Shown here piece after piece: positions 1-7,896 of a DNA stretch of 64,000 bases. A program made the position numbers and the translations under genes. The notes under the pieces were generated by a model. The model saw only the letters and a list, made by a program, of their open reading frames with translations. It did no database searches and had not been told where the DNA came from. Numbering within the stretch: the stretch's first letter is position 1; every line of letters begins with the position of its first letter. The stretch is from Gordonia rubripertincta (GTDB taxonomy: Bacteria; Actinomycetota; Actinomycetes; Mycobacteriales; Mycobacteriaceae): contig NZ_CP136136.1 of assembly GCF_038024875.1 (NCBI RefSeq), forward strand, positions 2,542,001-2,606,000, in the 5' to 3' direction.

Positions 1-703
1 GCGGCACTGTGGAGCCGTTCACTTGCGACATCCGCGACGAGGAGCGGGTGCAGCAGGTCGTGACCGAGGTTGTCGAGAGATTCGGTGGCATCCACGGTCT
101 GGTGAACAATGCGGGCGGACAGTACAAGTCGCCGCTCGAGGACATCTCCACCAAGGGTTTCGAGGCGGTGGTGCGCAACAATCTCACCGGCGGCTTCATC
201 TTCATGCGTGAAGTCTTCAACGGCTACATGAAGGAGCACGGCGGCTCGATCGTCAACATCATCGCCGACATCTGGCACGGGTGGCCCGGCTTCGGCCCAC
301 TCCGGAGCGGCACGCGGCGGAATGCTGACCCTGTCGGAATCCGCGGCTGGGGAATGGGCGGAGTACGGCGTCCGGGTCAATGCGCTTGCACCGGGTTCCA
401 TCGCGTCGAGCGGTCTGGACACTTATCCCGAGCATCAGCGCAGCTACATCCGCAATTCGGTGGTCCCTCGCCAGCCGCTGCGGCGCTTCGGATCGGAGTC
501 GGAGGTTTCGGCCGGTATCGTCTTCCTGCTGTCGCCGGCGGCAGCGCTTTGTGACCGGCACCTGTCTGCGGATCGACGGAGCGGCACCCAACGGCCGGCG
601 TTGGACGCTCAACGGTGCCGACAACAACGCCGTTTACAACGGCTTCCACCGCGCGCAGCGACCCAAGATCCTGGAGGGGAGCGGACTGACAGCCGACTGG
701 TGA
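1..703 (+). CDS. SDR-family oxidoreductase, 5'-partial, two apparent frameshifts
   Basis: Short-chain dehydrogenase/reductase whose N-terminal Rossmann glycine motif lies before the window. In frame 3 it reads VNNAGG (the NAG motif) up to about base 290, then continues in a second frame with GVRVNALAPGSI, and after about base 545 in a third frame with TGTCLRIDGA and a stop at 703. Removing one base from CCC near 295 and one near 547 restores a continuous protein of about 232 visible residues. The active-site segment then reads HSGAAR instead of YxxxK, as in enoyl- or dienoyl-CoA reductase-like SDRs (PECR/DECR type), so a reductase acting on unsaturated acyl-CoA is likely (inference). I think the two indels are sequence errors, but a decaying gene cannot be excluded. 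Confidence 0.75.
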
Positions 704-832
704 GGGCGCGCGAGGCTCCCGTGGGAGCCGAGCTGAGCCGGGGCTCCTGCGATAGGGTCGACCCACGGTGCAGCACGTAGAACAGACCGCCGCCGGCGGC
801 ACCAGTCGTCTCCGGCAGGGTCGACAGGCGAG

Positions 833-1582
833 GTGGTAGTGACGGAGTCAGCACAACCGATCGGGCTCGGGGCGGTCTCGGTACCTCGTCCTGCCGATGT
901 CTTCGCCGAGACGCTTCGCCACAGAATCCTTGATGGTGACATCCCGGTGGGCTCGATGCTGCCTGCTGAGCGTCAACTGGTCGAAGACAGCGGGCTGACG
1001 CGCTCCGCGGTGCGCGAAGCCCTGGCCCAACTGCAGCGTGAAGGGCTGATTGCGGTGAGAACGGGTCGGCGCGGCGGTTCGGTGGTGACCCGCCCGACCG
1101 CCTCGGAGGTCTTGCGCTCGGTTCGGCTGAACCTCGAAGGCTGGGCTCCGAGCAGTGAGATGCTGATGGAATCGCGGGTCGCGATCGAGCCGTGGTGCGC
1201 TTACTTCGCCGCCGAACGCCGCTCTGAGGGAGACCTGGCCGAACTGCGCGAGATCAACGAGCGCACCGCCCGGGCGCTCGAAGGTCACGGAGATTTCGTC
1301 GAATGCAAGGTCGCCTGGCACAGTGCGGTGTCGCGGGCCGGTCGCAACGAGGTTCTGTTCACGCTGGTCGAAGCCGTCTCACGTGCTGCATACCGGCAGT
1401 TCGATCGGACCACACTGCAGGGTGAGGACGCCGATTCCCGTCTCCGGTCGCTGCAGGTGCACGAGGCGGTCACCGACGCGATCGCCCGGCAGAAGCCGGG
1501 GCTGGCCTTCAAGCTGATGGGCAACCATCTCAATGCTCCGTCGATCGTCGACGAGTTCCCGGACGGCCCTGTGACCGACTGA
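833..1582 (+). CDS. GntR/FadR-family transcriptional regulator
   Basis: DNA-binding repressor of the FadR subfamily, 249 residues. An N-terminal winged helix covers about residues 20-90, including LPAERQLVEDSGLTRSAVRE and the wing RTGRRGGSVV. It is followed by an all-helical FCD ligand domain (about 105-235). The start is GTG at 833 or, with better spacing from the GAGG-like site, GTG at 839. FadR-type proteins commonly bind fatty acyl-CoA or other CoA thioesters and recognise TGGT-n-ACCA palindromes. Such palindromes occur at many promoters in this window, the nearest at 1632-1642. It is one of two FadR-type regulators here (the other is at 36085-36858); which one binds which sites cannot be told from sequence. 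Confidence 0.9.
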   Translation: MVVTESAQPIGLGAVSVPRPADVFAETLRHRILDGDIPVGSMLPAERQLVEDSGLTRSAVREALAQLQREGLIAVRTGRRGGSVVTRPTASEVLRSVRLNLEGWAPSSEMLMESRVAIEPWCAYFAAERRSEGDLAELREINERTARALEGHGDFVECKVAWHSAVSRAGRNEVLFTLVEAVSRAAYRQFDRTTLQGEDADSRLRSLQVHEAVTDAIARQKPGLAFKLMGNHLNAPSIVDEFPDGPVTD

Positions 1583-1631
1583 GCGGACATGGGTCGGCTA
1601 TTGCCCCTGGGCCCTCGCTTCCGCTACTTTA

Positions 1632-1642
1632 TGGTCATACCA
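1632..1642. promoter_or_regulatory. FadR-type palindromic operator
   Basis: Perfect TGGTCATACCA palindrome (arms TGGT/ACCA) in an AT-rich stretch 25 bases before the small gene at 1668. It is identical to the site at 36956-36966. Sites of this form match the established binding pattern of GntR/FadR regulators; the assignment to a regulator in this window is inference. Confidence 0.65.
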
Positions 1643-1667
1643 TTTAGTTGTTGAGGAGGTGGCGGTC

Positions 1668-1919
1668 ATGGCCAGAAGTGCGACGGTGGGGCACGCCGAC
1701 GAGTTGATCCGGTTCGCCCGCGCCTGGGCGCCGTTCGGTGGTCCGGGTGACGAGGTGTTCGTGACTTTCGGTGTCGGTCAAGCGGAGTTCTACCAGCGGG
1801 TGATGTCTGCGCTCGCCACGAATTCCGGCGGTCTGCCGGTTTGTGAGGCAGCGGATCTGCAGCGGCACTGCCGTCGGCAGCTCGCGCTTCTGCGCGCCGG
1901 GGCTCGGCCGAGTCGTTGA
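1668..1919 (+). CDS. Small DUF3263-like protein
   Basis: Protein of 83 residues. The GAGGAGG ribosome site at 1652-1658 fits the ATG at 1668; the in-frame GTG at 1659 has no usable spacing. The layout ELIRFARAW, then about 20 residues, FYQRVMSAL and a basic C-terminus with LQRHCRRQLALLR resembles the small actinobacterial DUF3263 family, which has the pattern FxRxW...YYQxLNxL...RLRRLR and no proven biochemical role. Its arginine-rich end would suit DNA or RNA binding. It stands alone behind a strong FadR-type palindrome, so it is probably expressed with the catabolic genes. Similarity judged by eye only. Confidence 0.55.
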   Translation: MARSATVGHADELIRFARAWAPFGGPGDEVFVTFGVGQAEFYQRVMSALATNSGGLPVCEAADLQRHCRRQLALLRAGARPSR

Positions 1920-1932
1920 CCGGTTCCGATAA

Positions 1933-1943
1933 AGGTCGTACCA
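1933..1943. promoter_or_regulatory. FadR-type palindromic operator
   Basis: AGGTCGTACCA, one mismatch from the perfect palindrome, 31 bases before the MaoC gene at 1975. It probably controls the MaoC-CitE-thioesterase operon. Confidence 0.55.
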
Positions 1944-1974
1944 TTCAGCCATTATTCGACTGTGGAGGTGTGCC

Positions 1975-2427
1975 GTGGCAGGTGTGTGGTTCGACGAGTT
2001 GACGGTTGGGCAGATGTTCGAGCATCCGATCCGCCGCACGGTCACCGAGACCGACAATGTGCTGTTCACCGCGATGACCCACAACCCCGCGCTGCTTCAT
2101 CTCGACGAGGAGTACATGAAGGGCACCGAGTTCGGGCAGCGGGTGGTCAACAGTGCATTCACTTTGGGCCTGATGGTGGGGATCTCGGTCGGTGACACGA
2201 CGCTGGGCACCGCGGTTGCCAATCTCGGCTGGGACGAGGTTCGTTTTCCCAAGCCACTGTTCCACGGTGACACCATCAACGTCACCACCGAGGTCATCGA
2301 ATTACGTGAGTCCAAGTCTCGGCCGGATCAGGGGATCGTGGTCTTCCTGCACAAGGCCTTCAACCAGCACGGCGACGTTGTGGCCTCCTGCAAACGTGCC
2401 GGGCTGCAGCGGAAGAAGCCGCAGTGA
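1975..2427 (+). CDS. MaoC-like enoyl-CoA hydratase
   Basis: Single hot-dog hydratase of 150 residues, started by GTG behind TGGAGG. The catalytic stretch TETDNVLFTAMTHNPALLHLD contains the Asp and His of the MaoC hydratase motif, followed by MKGTEFGQRVVNS, typical of mesaconyl-/itaconyl-CoA hydratase-type MaoC proteins. It overlaps the CitE-like lyase at 2424, and this pairing recalls mycobacterial Rv2499c-Rv2498c and bacterial itaconate degradation (Ich-Ccl). There the hydratase makes a beta-hydroxyacyl-CoA that the lyase splits. The exact substrate here is unknown; a branched acyl-CoA is likely from context. Confidence 0.85.
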   Translation: MAGVWFDELTVGQMFEHPIRRTVTETDNVLFTAMTHNPALLHLDEEYMKGTEFGQRVVNSAFTLGLMVGISVGDTTLGTAVANLGWDEVRFPKPLFHGDTINVTTEVIELRESKSRPDQGIVVFLHKAFNQHGDVVASCKRAGLQRKKPQ

Positions 2428-3296
2428 AACCGCTGCGGTCGTTCCTGTTCGTCCCCGGCGACAGTGAGAAGAAACTGGGCAAGATCGACGGGTCCCCGGC
2501 CGACGCGATCATCCTGGATCTCGAGGATTCGGTGAGTCCGTCCCGCAAGGCCGACGCGCGACGGTTGGTCGCCGATTATCTCCGTGAGGCTGCTGGGAAA
2601 CGGGAACTGCCCGAGCTCTGGGTTCGGATCAATCCGCTGGACTCCGGCCAAGCGCTGGCCGATCTGGCCGCGGTGATCGCCGTCGGTCCGGCCGGGATCA
2701 TGATCCCCAAGATCGACGGACCGGCCCATGTCCAGCAGGTGTCGCACTACATCGACGCGCTCGAAGCCTCACATCGTTTGTCTGCTGGGCGTATCCGGTT
2801 GCTTCCGGTGGCCACCGAGACCGCCGTCGCGCCGTTCCGTCTCGGAGACTTCGCCGCGGCGCAGATCGAACGTCTTTACGGATTGACCTGGGGGGCTGAA
2901 GATCTCAGCGCCGCACTGGGCGCCTCGACGAATGTCGGGCCGGACGGGGGCTGGGCGGTTACCTATCAATTGGTGCGGTCGATGACGCTGATGGGTGCCC
3001 GGGCTGCCGGCGTCGAAGCGGTGGAGACGCTGTATGTCGACATCCGCGATCCCGAGGGGCTGGCGGAGTCGTCACGCCGTGCGCGCGCCGAGGGCTTCAG
3101 TGGCCGCATCGCGATTCATCCGGCGCAGGTCGAGGTCATCAACGAGGCGTTCACCCCGACCGAGGCGGAAGTCGACTTCGCGCGCCGCGTCGTGGCCGCC
3201 TTCGAGGGGGAGGTCGGTACCGTCGCGCTCGACGGCAAGATGCTCGACCTTCCGCATCTCAAGCAGGCGCAGCGGGTGCTTGCGCTGGTCGGCTGA
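2424..3296 (+). CDS. CitE-like (HpcH/HpaI family) beta-hydroxyacyl-CoA lyase
   Basis: TIM-barrel lyase of 290 residues, the usual CitE length. The motif RSFLFVPGDSEKKLGKI near the N-terminus binds CoA. DAIILDLEDSVSPSRK carries the acidic residues of the Mg site, and ATETAVAPF plus LTWGAEDLSAALG supply the barrel glutamate and the second metal/CoA region. The GTG start overlaps the MaoC stop by four bases, so the two are translationally coupled. Family knowledge: citramalyl-CoA, malyl-CoA or related beta-hydroxyacyl-CoA cleavage to acetyl-CoA or pyruvate. Not a citrate lyase subunit proper, since no citD/citF is present. Confidence 0.87.
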   Translation: MKPLRSFLFVPGDSEKKLGKIDGSPADAIILDLEDSVSPSRKADARRLVADYLREAAGKRELPELWVRINPLDSGQALADLAAVIAVGPAGIMIPKIDGPAHVQQVSHYIDALEASHRLSAGRIRLLPVATETAVAPFRLGDFAAAQIERLYGLTWGAEDLSAALGASTNVGPDGGWAVTYQLVRSMTLMGARAAGVEAVETLYVDIRDPEGLAESSRRARAEGFSGRIAIHPAQVEVINEAFTPTEAEVDFARRVVAAFEGEVGTVALDGKMLDLPHLKQAQRVLALVG

Positions 3297-3301
3297 GCTC
3301 G

Positions 3302-4087
3302 GTGGCCGACGCCGATCCGGAGGTCGCATTCCTTGCGCAGATTCCCGAGGCGATCTTCGGCGTCGTCGACATCGTCGGCACCAGTTCGGCGGTGACCGGG
3401 AAGATGCGCTCCGGGTCGTGGTTGCGGACCGACGACGGTCGGCCCGCCCCGGGCGGGATCGGCGTGATGGTGGACGCGGCGGTCGGTGGGGCCGCAGTCG
3501 CGCACCGGCCGGCAGGTGGCTGGGCGGTCACCACCGATCTGTCCATCGTGTTCTGCGGGGACATCCCGGATGTCGGCCCGGACCTGTCGGTGTGCGGGCA
3601 GACGGTGCAGCACGATGCGGTTGCCGGAGTCTCCACCGGCACAGTCCATTCCGGTGACCGTCTGGTGGCGACAGTGATCGAGCGGATCGCGTTCATCGAC
3701 GTGGCGCCGCGGCCGGCAGTCATGGCCGGCAGTGTCGGCGATCTCGAGGGGTCGACGCTGGGATGTCTCGGCGGGGTGATGACCGAAGCCGGGGTGCAGG
3801 TTCGGGTGGGAGAGAACGCGACCAATCCCGGGGGCGCGTTACACGGCGGGGTGTCGGTGTACCTCACCGAACTCGCCGCGTCGCACGTCGTCCACGAACA
3901 GAACCCCGATCTGGTTCCGGCGACCCTGCACATCTCCTACGCCAGGCCCGGAAGATTCGGCGAGACAATCGAGTTCGTAGCGGAGTCACATCACCTGGGC
4001 CGCAACTCCGCGACCATCGACGTGGCTGCGTCCGATACGTCCGGCCGGGTCGTCACACGCGCCCGTCTCACCTATCACCGCCGCTGA
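3302..4087 (+). CDS. Tandem hot-dog acyl-CoA thioesterase-like protein
   Basis: Protein of 261 residues that appears to hold two PaaI/YbgC-like hot-dog folds. The first is around residues 40-125 (GGIGVMVDAAVGGAA) and the second around 145-258, with NPGGALHGGVSVYLTELAA, the typical hot-dog HGG helix start. It would hydrolyse or bind acyl-CoA in the cytosol. The GTG start lies five bases after the CitE stop, making it the last gene of this operon; its stop codon lies inside a long inverted repeat. A second tandem hot-dog protein occurs at 16608-17417. Confidence 0.75.
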   Translation: MADADPEVAFLAQIPEAIFGVVDIVGTSSAVTGKMRSGSWLRTDDGRPAPGGIGVMVDAAVGGAAVAHRPAGGWAVTTDLSIVFCGDIPDVGPDLSVCGQTVQHDAVAGVSTGTVHSGDRLVATVIERIAFIDVAPRPAVMAGSVGDLEGSTLGCLGGVMTEAGVQVRVGENATNPGGALHGGVSVYLTELAASHVVHEQNPDLVPATLHISYARPGRFGETIEFVAESHHLGRNSATIDVAASDTSGRVVTRARLTYHRR

Positions 4088-4104
4088 GCGGCGGTGATAG
4101 GTGA
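4068..4104. terminator. Bidirectional hairpin terminator between convergent operons
   Basis: Perfect 18-base inverted repeat (4068-4085 with 4087-4104) around one central base, between the convergent thioesterase and alcohol dehydrogenase genes. There is no T-run, so it would act as an I-shaped actinobacterial terminator for both strands. Confidence 0.7.
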
Positions 4105-4120
4105 GGTGAGGTGTGGGCGA

Positions 4121-5200
4121 TCAGGCCTGAGGTGACAGCACTATCCGCAGCGCCTGGCCGCTCTGCTGGGCGTCGACGGCATCGTTGATCTTGCTGAGAT
4201 CGGCGGTCTCGGTGATGAGCCGCTCGACGGGTAGCCGGCCGGTCCGCCACAGGCCCACCAGCAGGGGCAGGTCCCGATGCATGCTGATGCCGCCGTGGAA
4301 GCTGCCGGTCAACTTCTTGTCGTCGTGGAACAGTTCGTAGGCGTTGATCTCGACCACCTGATCCGGACGCCCCGCGCCGACCACGGTGACGGTGCCGCCG
4401 CGGCGCACGGCGCGCCAGGCCGCGGTGACCGTGGCCGGCGCGCCCACCGCGTCGATCACCACGTCGAGGTCGCGCAATTGGTCGAGCTGGTCGGGTTCGG
4501 CGCCTTCGGTGGCACCCACGGTGGTCGCAAGGGCACGCCGTTCCGGCATCGGGTCGATGGCTATCACTCGCGCCGCGCCCGCCACCACTGCGCCCATCAC
4601 GGCGTTGAGACCGACTGCTCCGCAACCGATCACCGCGACATTGTCGCCGGGCTGGACTCGGGCGCTGCGCAGCGCGGCGCCGGCTCCGGTCGGCACCGCG
4701 CAGCCCATCATCGCTGCGACCGGGAAGGGGACGTCGTCGTCGATGCGGACCACCGCGTTGGCCGGTACCACGGTCTGCGCGGCGAAGGTCGACGTCGCCA
4801 TGCCCTGATGGATCGACGCGCCGTTCAGGCTGAGCGGCGACTGCCGCGCCGGTCCCTTGCCGGCGCGCTGATCGGCCGACGACCTTCGATTGGCGCACAG
4901 GTAGTCGTCGCCGCGGCGGCAGGGCACGCAATGACCACACGGCGGGACCCAGACCATGACCACGTGATCGCCTGGCGCGACCGAGGTGACGCCCTCGCCC
5001 ACCGAGGTCACGATGCCCGCGCCCTCGTGTCCCAGCACCACCGGCGTCGGCTGGCCGAACGAGGTGGTCAGTGACAGGTCGGAGGCGCACACGCCGCAAC
5101 TGTGCAGCTCGACGGAGACCTCCCCGGGGGCCGGGGGAGCGATATCGATCTCCCGGATGTCGAAGGGCTCGCCGGGGGCCCACATGACTGCTGCGCGCAT
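4121..5200 (-). CDS. Zinc-dependent alcohol dehydrogenase (class III-like MDR)
   Basis: NAD-dependent medium-chain alcohol dehydrogenase of 359 residues. The catalytic zinc ligands are Cys38 in CGVCASD and His58-Glu59 in GHEGAG; the structural zinc cysteines are 88, 91, 94 and 102 (CGHCVPC...C). The Rossmann motif VIGCGAVGLNAV is followed by an acidic strand end (IAIDP). It is the distal gene of a minus-strand operon with aldehyde dehydrogenase, ferredoxin reductase and the PPDK-like gene. Together with the P450 across the divergent promoter it would oxidise a newly formed primary alcohol to an aldehyde (inference). A GAGGAG site precedes the ATG. Confidence 0.9.
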   Translation of the reverse strand: MRAAVMWAPGEPFDIREIDIAPPAPGEVSVELHSCGVCASDLSLTTSFGQPTPVVLGHEGAGIVTSVGEGVTSVAPGDHVVMVWVPPCGHCVPCRRGDDYLCANRRSSADQRAGKGPARQSPLSLNGASIHQGMATSTFAAQTVVPANAVVRIDDDVPFPVAAMMGCAVPTGAGAALRSARVQPGDNVAVIGCGAVGLNAVMGAVVAGAARVIAIDPMPERRALATTVGATEGAEPDQLDQLRDLDVVIDAVGAPATVTAAWRAVRRGGTVTVVGAGRPDQVVEINAYELFHDDKKLTGSFHGGISMHRDLPLLVGLWRTGRLPVERLITETADLSKINDAVDAQQSGQALRIVLSPQA

Positions 5201-5217
5201 CAGATCTCCTCGGGTGT

Positions 5218-6651
5218 TCAGGACTGATAGTGGATGGAGGTGTACTGCAGATAGGCTGACAGGCCCTCGGCGCCGAACTCGGTGCCCAGGCCGCTGTCCT
5301 TGTGGCCGCCGAACGGTGCCGCAGCGTTCGAGCCGTAGTGGTTGATGCCGACGTTGCCGGTTGCCAGGCGCTGCGCGACGGTCGTCGCCAGGTCTTCGTC
5401 CTCGCTGAAAACTGTTGCTGCCAAGCCGAAATCAGAGTCGTTGGCAATCTTCACGGCGTCGTCGAGATCGCGGTAGGGGATGACGGAGAGGACCGGGCCG
5501 AAGATCTCCTCCCGGGCGATCGTCATGTCCGGGCTCACCTGTGAGAACACGGTCGGCTCGACGTAGAAGCCGCGCGGGAAGCGCGTGGCGACGTCGCCGC
5601 CCGTCACGGCCTTGGCGCCCTGGGCGTGGCCGGACTCGAGGTAGCCGGCCACTCGGTCGCGTTGCCGTGCCGACACCAGCGGACCGAACACGACCTGCGG
5701 GTCCGTCGGGTCGCCGATCGGTGCGCCGGCGACGACATCGGCTGCCAGCGCGGCGATCTCGTCGTGTCGGTGGGCCGGTACCAACAGGCGGGTGCATGCC
5801 TTGCATGTTTGCCCGGTGTTCCGCATGGTGACCTTGAGCAGGTTGCGGGCCAGCACGTCGGGTTCGAAGTCGTCGAGCACGATCGCCGGTGACTTGCCGC
5901 CGAGTTCCAGTGTCACCGGCCGCAACCGCTCACCGCAGCTACGCCCGATCTGCCGGCCCACCGCAGTGGAACCGGTGAAGGAGATCTTGTCGACGCCGGG
6001 ATGCTCGACCAGGGCGTTGCCGGCCCGGGTGCCGCCGGTCACCAGGTTCACCACACCGTCGGGGAATCCCGCGGCAGCCACCGCGTCCATCAGCAGCCGG
6101 GTTGCCATCGGGGTCTCCGGTGCCGGTTTGATCACCACGGTGCAACCGGCCAGGAGCGCCGGCCCCAGCTTGATGATCACCAGGCCGAGCGGGAAGTTCC
6201 AGGGAGTGATCAGGCCGGCGACCCCGACGGGAACCCGACGCACCACTGTGTGGCCGGGGCCCATCGGATTGGGCCGATCGTCCGGAGCGGTCAGAACGTC
6301 GGCGAGTTCAGCGGTCAGCCGTAGATGTGCTGCGGCATGGACCGGCGCCGCGCCGCTCTCCGCGATCGGTGTGCCGTTCTCGGCGGTGATGATGCGACTC
6401 AGTTCTGCTGCGCGCGAGGTTATCTCGTCGGCGAGTCGGTCGAGGAGCTCGGCGCGCCGGGCGGGATCGGTCTGAGCCCAGGCGGGCCACGCGCCGCGCG
6501 CCGCCCGTACTGCGGTGTCGATGTCGCGCTCGTTGCCGTCGGGGACCTGCGCCCAGACGGCCTCGGTCGCCGGATTGATCACCGGGGTGCGTTCCGCGGA
6601 ATCGGCGGTGACCCAGTGGCCACCGATGAACAAGTCATCGTGTTGTTGCAT
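5218..6651 (-). CDS. NAD(P)-dependent aldehyde dehydrogenase
   Basis: Full-length ALDH of 477 residues. It shows Asn152 in TPWNFP, Glu249 in LELGGKSP and the nucleophile Cys283 in GQTCKACTR, all needed for catalysis, and the cofactor loop FTGSTAVG. It oxidises an aldehyde to the carboxylic acid. It lies 17 bases upstream of the alcohol dehydrogenase in the same operon, so the two probably act in series after P450 hydroxylation, giving the acid that the CoA ligases at 14907 and 20610 activate. Confidence 0.92.
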   Translation of the reverse strand: MQQHDDLFIGGHWVTADSAERTPVINPATEAVWAQVPDGNERDIDTAVRAARGAWPAWAQTDPARRAELLDRLADEITSRAAELSRIITAENGTPIAESGAAPVHAAAHLRLTAELADVLTAPDDRPNPMGPGHTVVRRVPVGVAGLITPWNFPLGLVIIKLGPALLAGCTVVIKPAPETPMATRLLMDAVAAAGFPDGVVNLVTGGTRAGNALVEHPGVDKISFTGSTAVGRQIGRSCGERLRPVTLELGGKSPAIVLDDFEPDVLARNLLKVTMRNTGQTCKACTRLLVPAHRHDEIAALAADVVAGAPIGDPTDPQVVFGPLVSARQRDRVAGYLESGHAQGAKAVTGGDVATRFPRGFYVEPTVFSQVSPDMTIAREEIFGPVLSVIPYRDLDDAVKIANDSDFGLAATVFSEDEDLATTVAQRLATGNVGINHYGSNAAAPFGGHKDSGLGTEFGAEGLSAYLQYTSIHYQS

Positions 6652-6678
6652 GAGGATTCGCTTTCTGGCCGTCGCGGC

Positions 6679-7896
6679 TCACGCCGAGATGGCGTTGCGC
6701 TTGGCGGCGAAGGCCAGTGCGGCCTCCCACGTGCCGCGCCGCGAGATCTGGACTCGGTACTTCATGATGTCGCCGCGGCGGTTGACGGCGAGAGCTCCGA
6801 TGAGTCGGTCGCCGTCGCGGTACAGGGCGACGAGGTTGTCGGTGTCCCAGCTGCCGCTGACCACCTCGGGCTCGCCGATCGGCAGGCCGGCGAACTGAAT
6901 TCGCTGGCCGTACCAGTCGGACCAGAAATAGGGGACGTGCGAATACGGCGCCGCGGCGGCGGGATCCAGGAGATTCTCCATCGCGTGAACGGCCTGCTCT
7001 CCGGCGTTGGTCCAATGTTCCAGCCGCATCGCGGTGTCGAAGAGTGGGTTGGTCCATCGTGCGACATCGCCTGCAGCCCAGACATTCTCGGCGGCACGGA
7101 GTGACGGATCGCAGACGATTCCGTTGTCCACCGTCAGGCCTGATCCGCTGAGCCAACCGGTTGCGGGATCGGCGCCGATGCCGACCACCACCAGGTCGGC
7201 GGGAATCTCGCTGCCGTCGGCCAGCCGAACCCCGCTGACACGGTCGTCGCCGAGTACTTCGGCAACCGCCACTCCGCAGCGCAGGTCCACGCCGTGGCGG
7301 GCGTGCATGCGGCTCAGGCCCTGGCCGCCGGATTCGCCGACGGCGCGGAGCAGCGGGGTGGGGGCGGCTTCGAGCACGATCGGCTCGAGGCCACGTGCCA
7401 CGGCGGCCGAGGCCACTTCGGCGCCGATGAAACCTGCGCCGATCACGACGACGCGGGCGCGTGCGTCGAGGGCCCCGCGGATGGCCTGGGCGTCGTCGAG
7501 TCGGCGAAGCACGTGCACGCCGGACAGGTGGTCGGTACCGGGCAGGGTCCGGGCGGTGACGCCGGTGGCGATCAACAGCCGGTCGTAGCCGGTGGTGCCG
7601 GCGGTGGTGGTGAGCTGCCGCTCCGCGACGTCGAGGCCGGTGGCCCGCACGCCGAGCTGCAGGTCGACACCGAGTTCGCTGCCCAGGGAATCGACGTCGG
7701 GGAACTGGTGGTTGTCCGTCAGCGGTCCCTCGGCCAGGTACTCCTTGGACAGTGGCGGACGGTCATAGGGAAGGTGAACTTCTTCGCCGACGAGCGTCAG
7801 CTTGCCCTGGAATCCGGCCTCGCGAGCGGTCTGTACCGCCCGCAGGCCGGCGAGCGAGGCACCGACCACCACCACATGGTCTGGCGAGCCGCTCAT
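6679..7896 (-). CDS. FAD-dependent NAD(P)H-ferredoxin reductase (P450 partner)
   Basis: Putidaredoxin/rhodocoxin-reductase-type flavoprotein of 405 residues. An FAD-binding GASLAGLRA motif lies at the N-terminus, the second dinucleotide motif VIGAGFIGAEVAS near residue 140, and the FAD motif NVWAAGDVA near 270. The start ATG at 7896 overlaps the stop of the PPDK-like gene (ATGA), which is preferred over an in-frame upstream start. It should pass electrons from NAD(P)H to the small ferredoxin at 13788 and then to the P450 at 12586, although it is encoded on the opposite, divergent operon. Confidence 0.9.
   Translation of the reverse strand: MSGSPDHVVVVGASLAGLRAVQTAREAGFQGKLTLVGEEVHLPYDRPPLSKEYLAEGPLTDNHQFPDVDSLGSELGVDLQLGVRATGLDVAERQLTTTAGTTGYDRLLIATGVTARTLPGTDHLSGVHVLRRLDDAQAIRGALDARARVVVIGAGFIGAEVASAAVARGLEPIVLEAAPTPLLRAVGESGGQGLSRMHARHGVDLRCGVAVAEVLGDDRVSGVRLADGSEIPADLVVVGIGADPATGWLSGSGLTVDNGIVCDPSLRAAENVWAAGDVARWTNPLFDTAMRLEHWTNAGEQAVHAMENLLDPAAAAPYSHVPYFWSDWYGQRIQFAGLPIGEPEVVSGSWDTDNLVALYRDGDRLIGALAVNRRGDIMKYRVQISRRGTWEAALAFAAKRNAISA

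Noticed and set aside
4068..4104. Inverted repeat as a transposon end or operator
   Set aside because: It sits exactly between convergent stops and contains one of them, which fits a bidirectional terminator.
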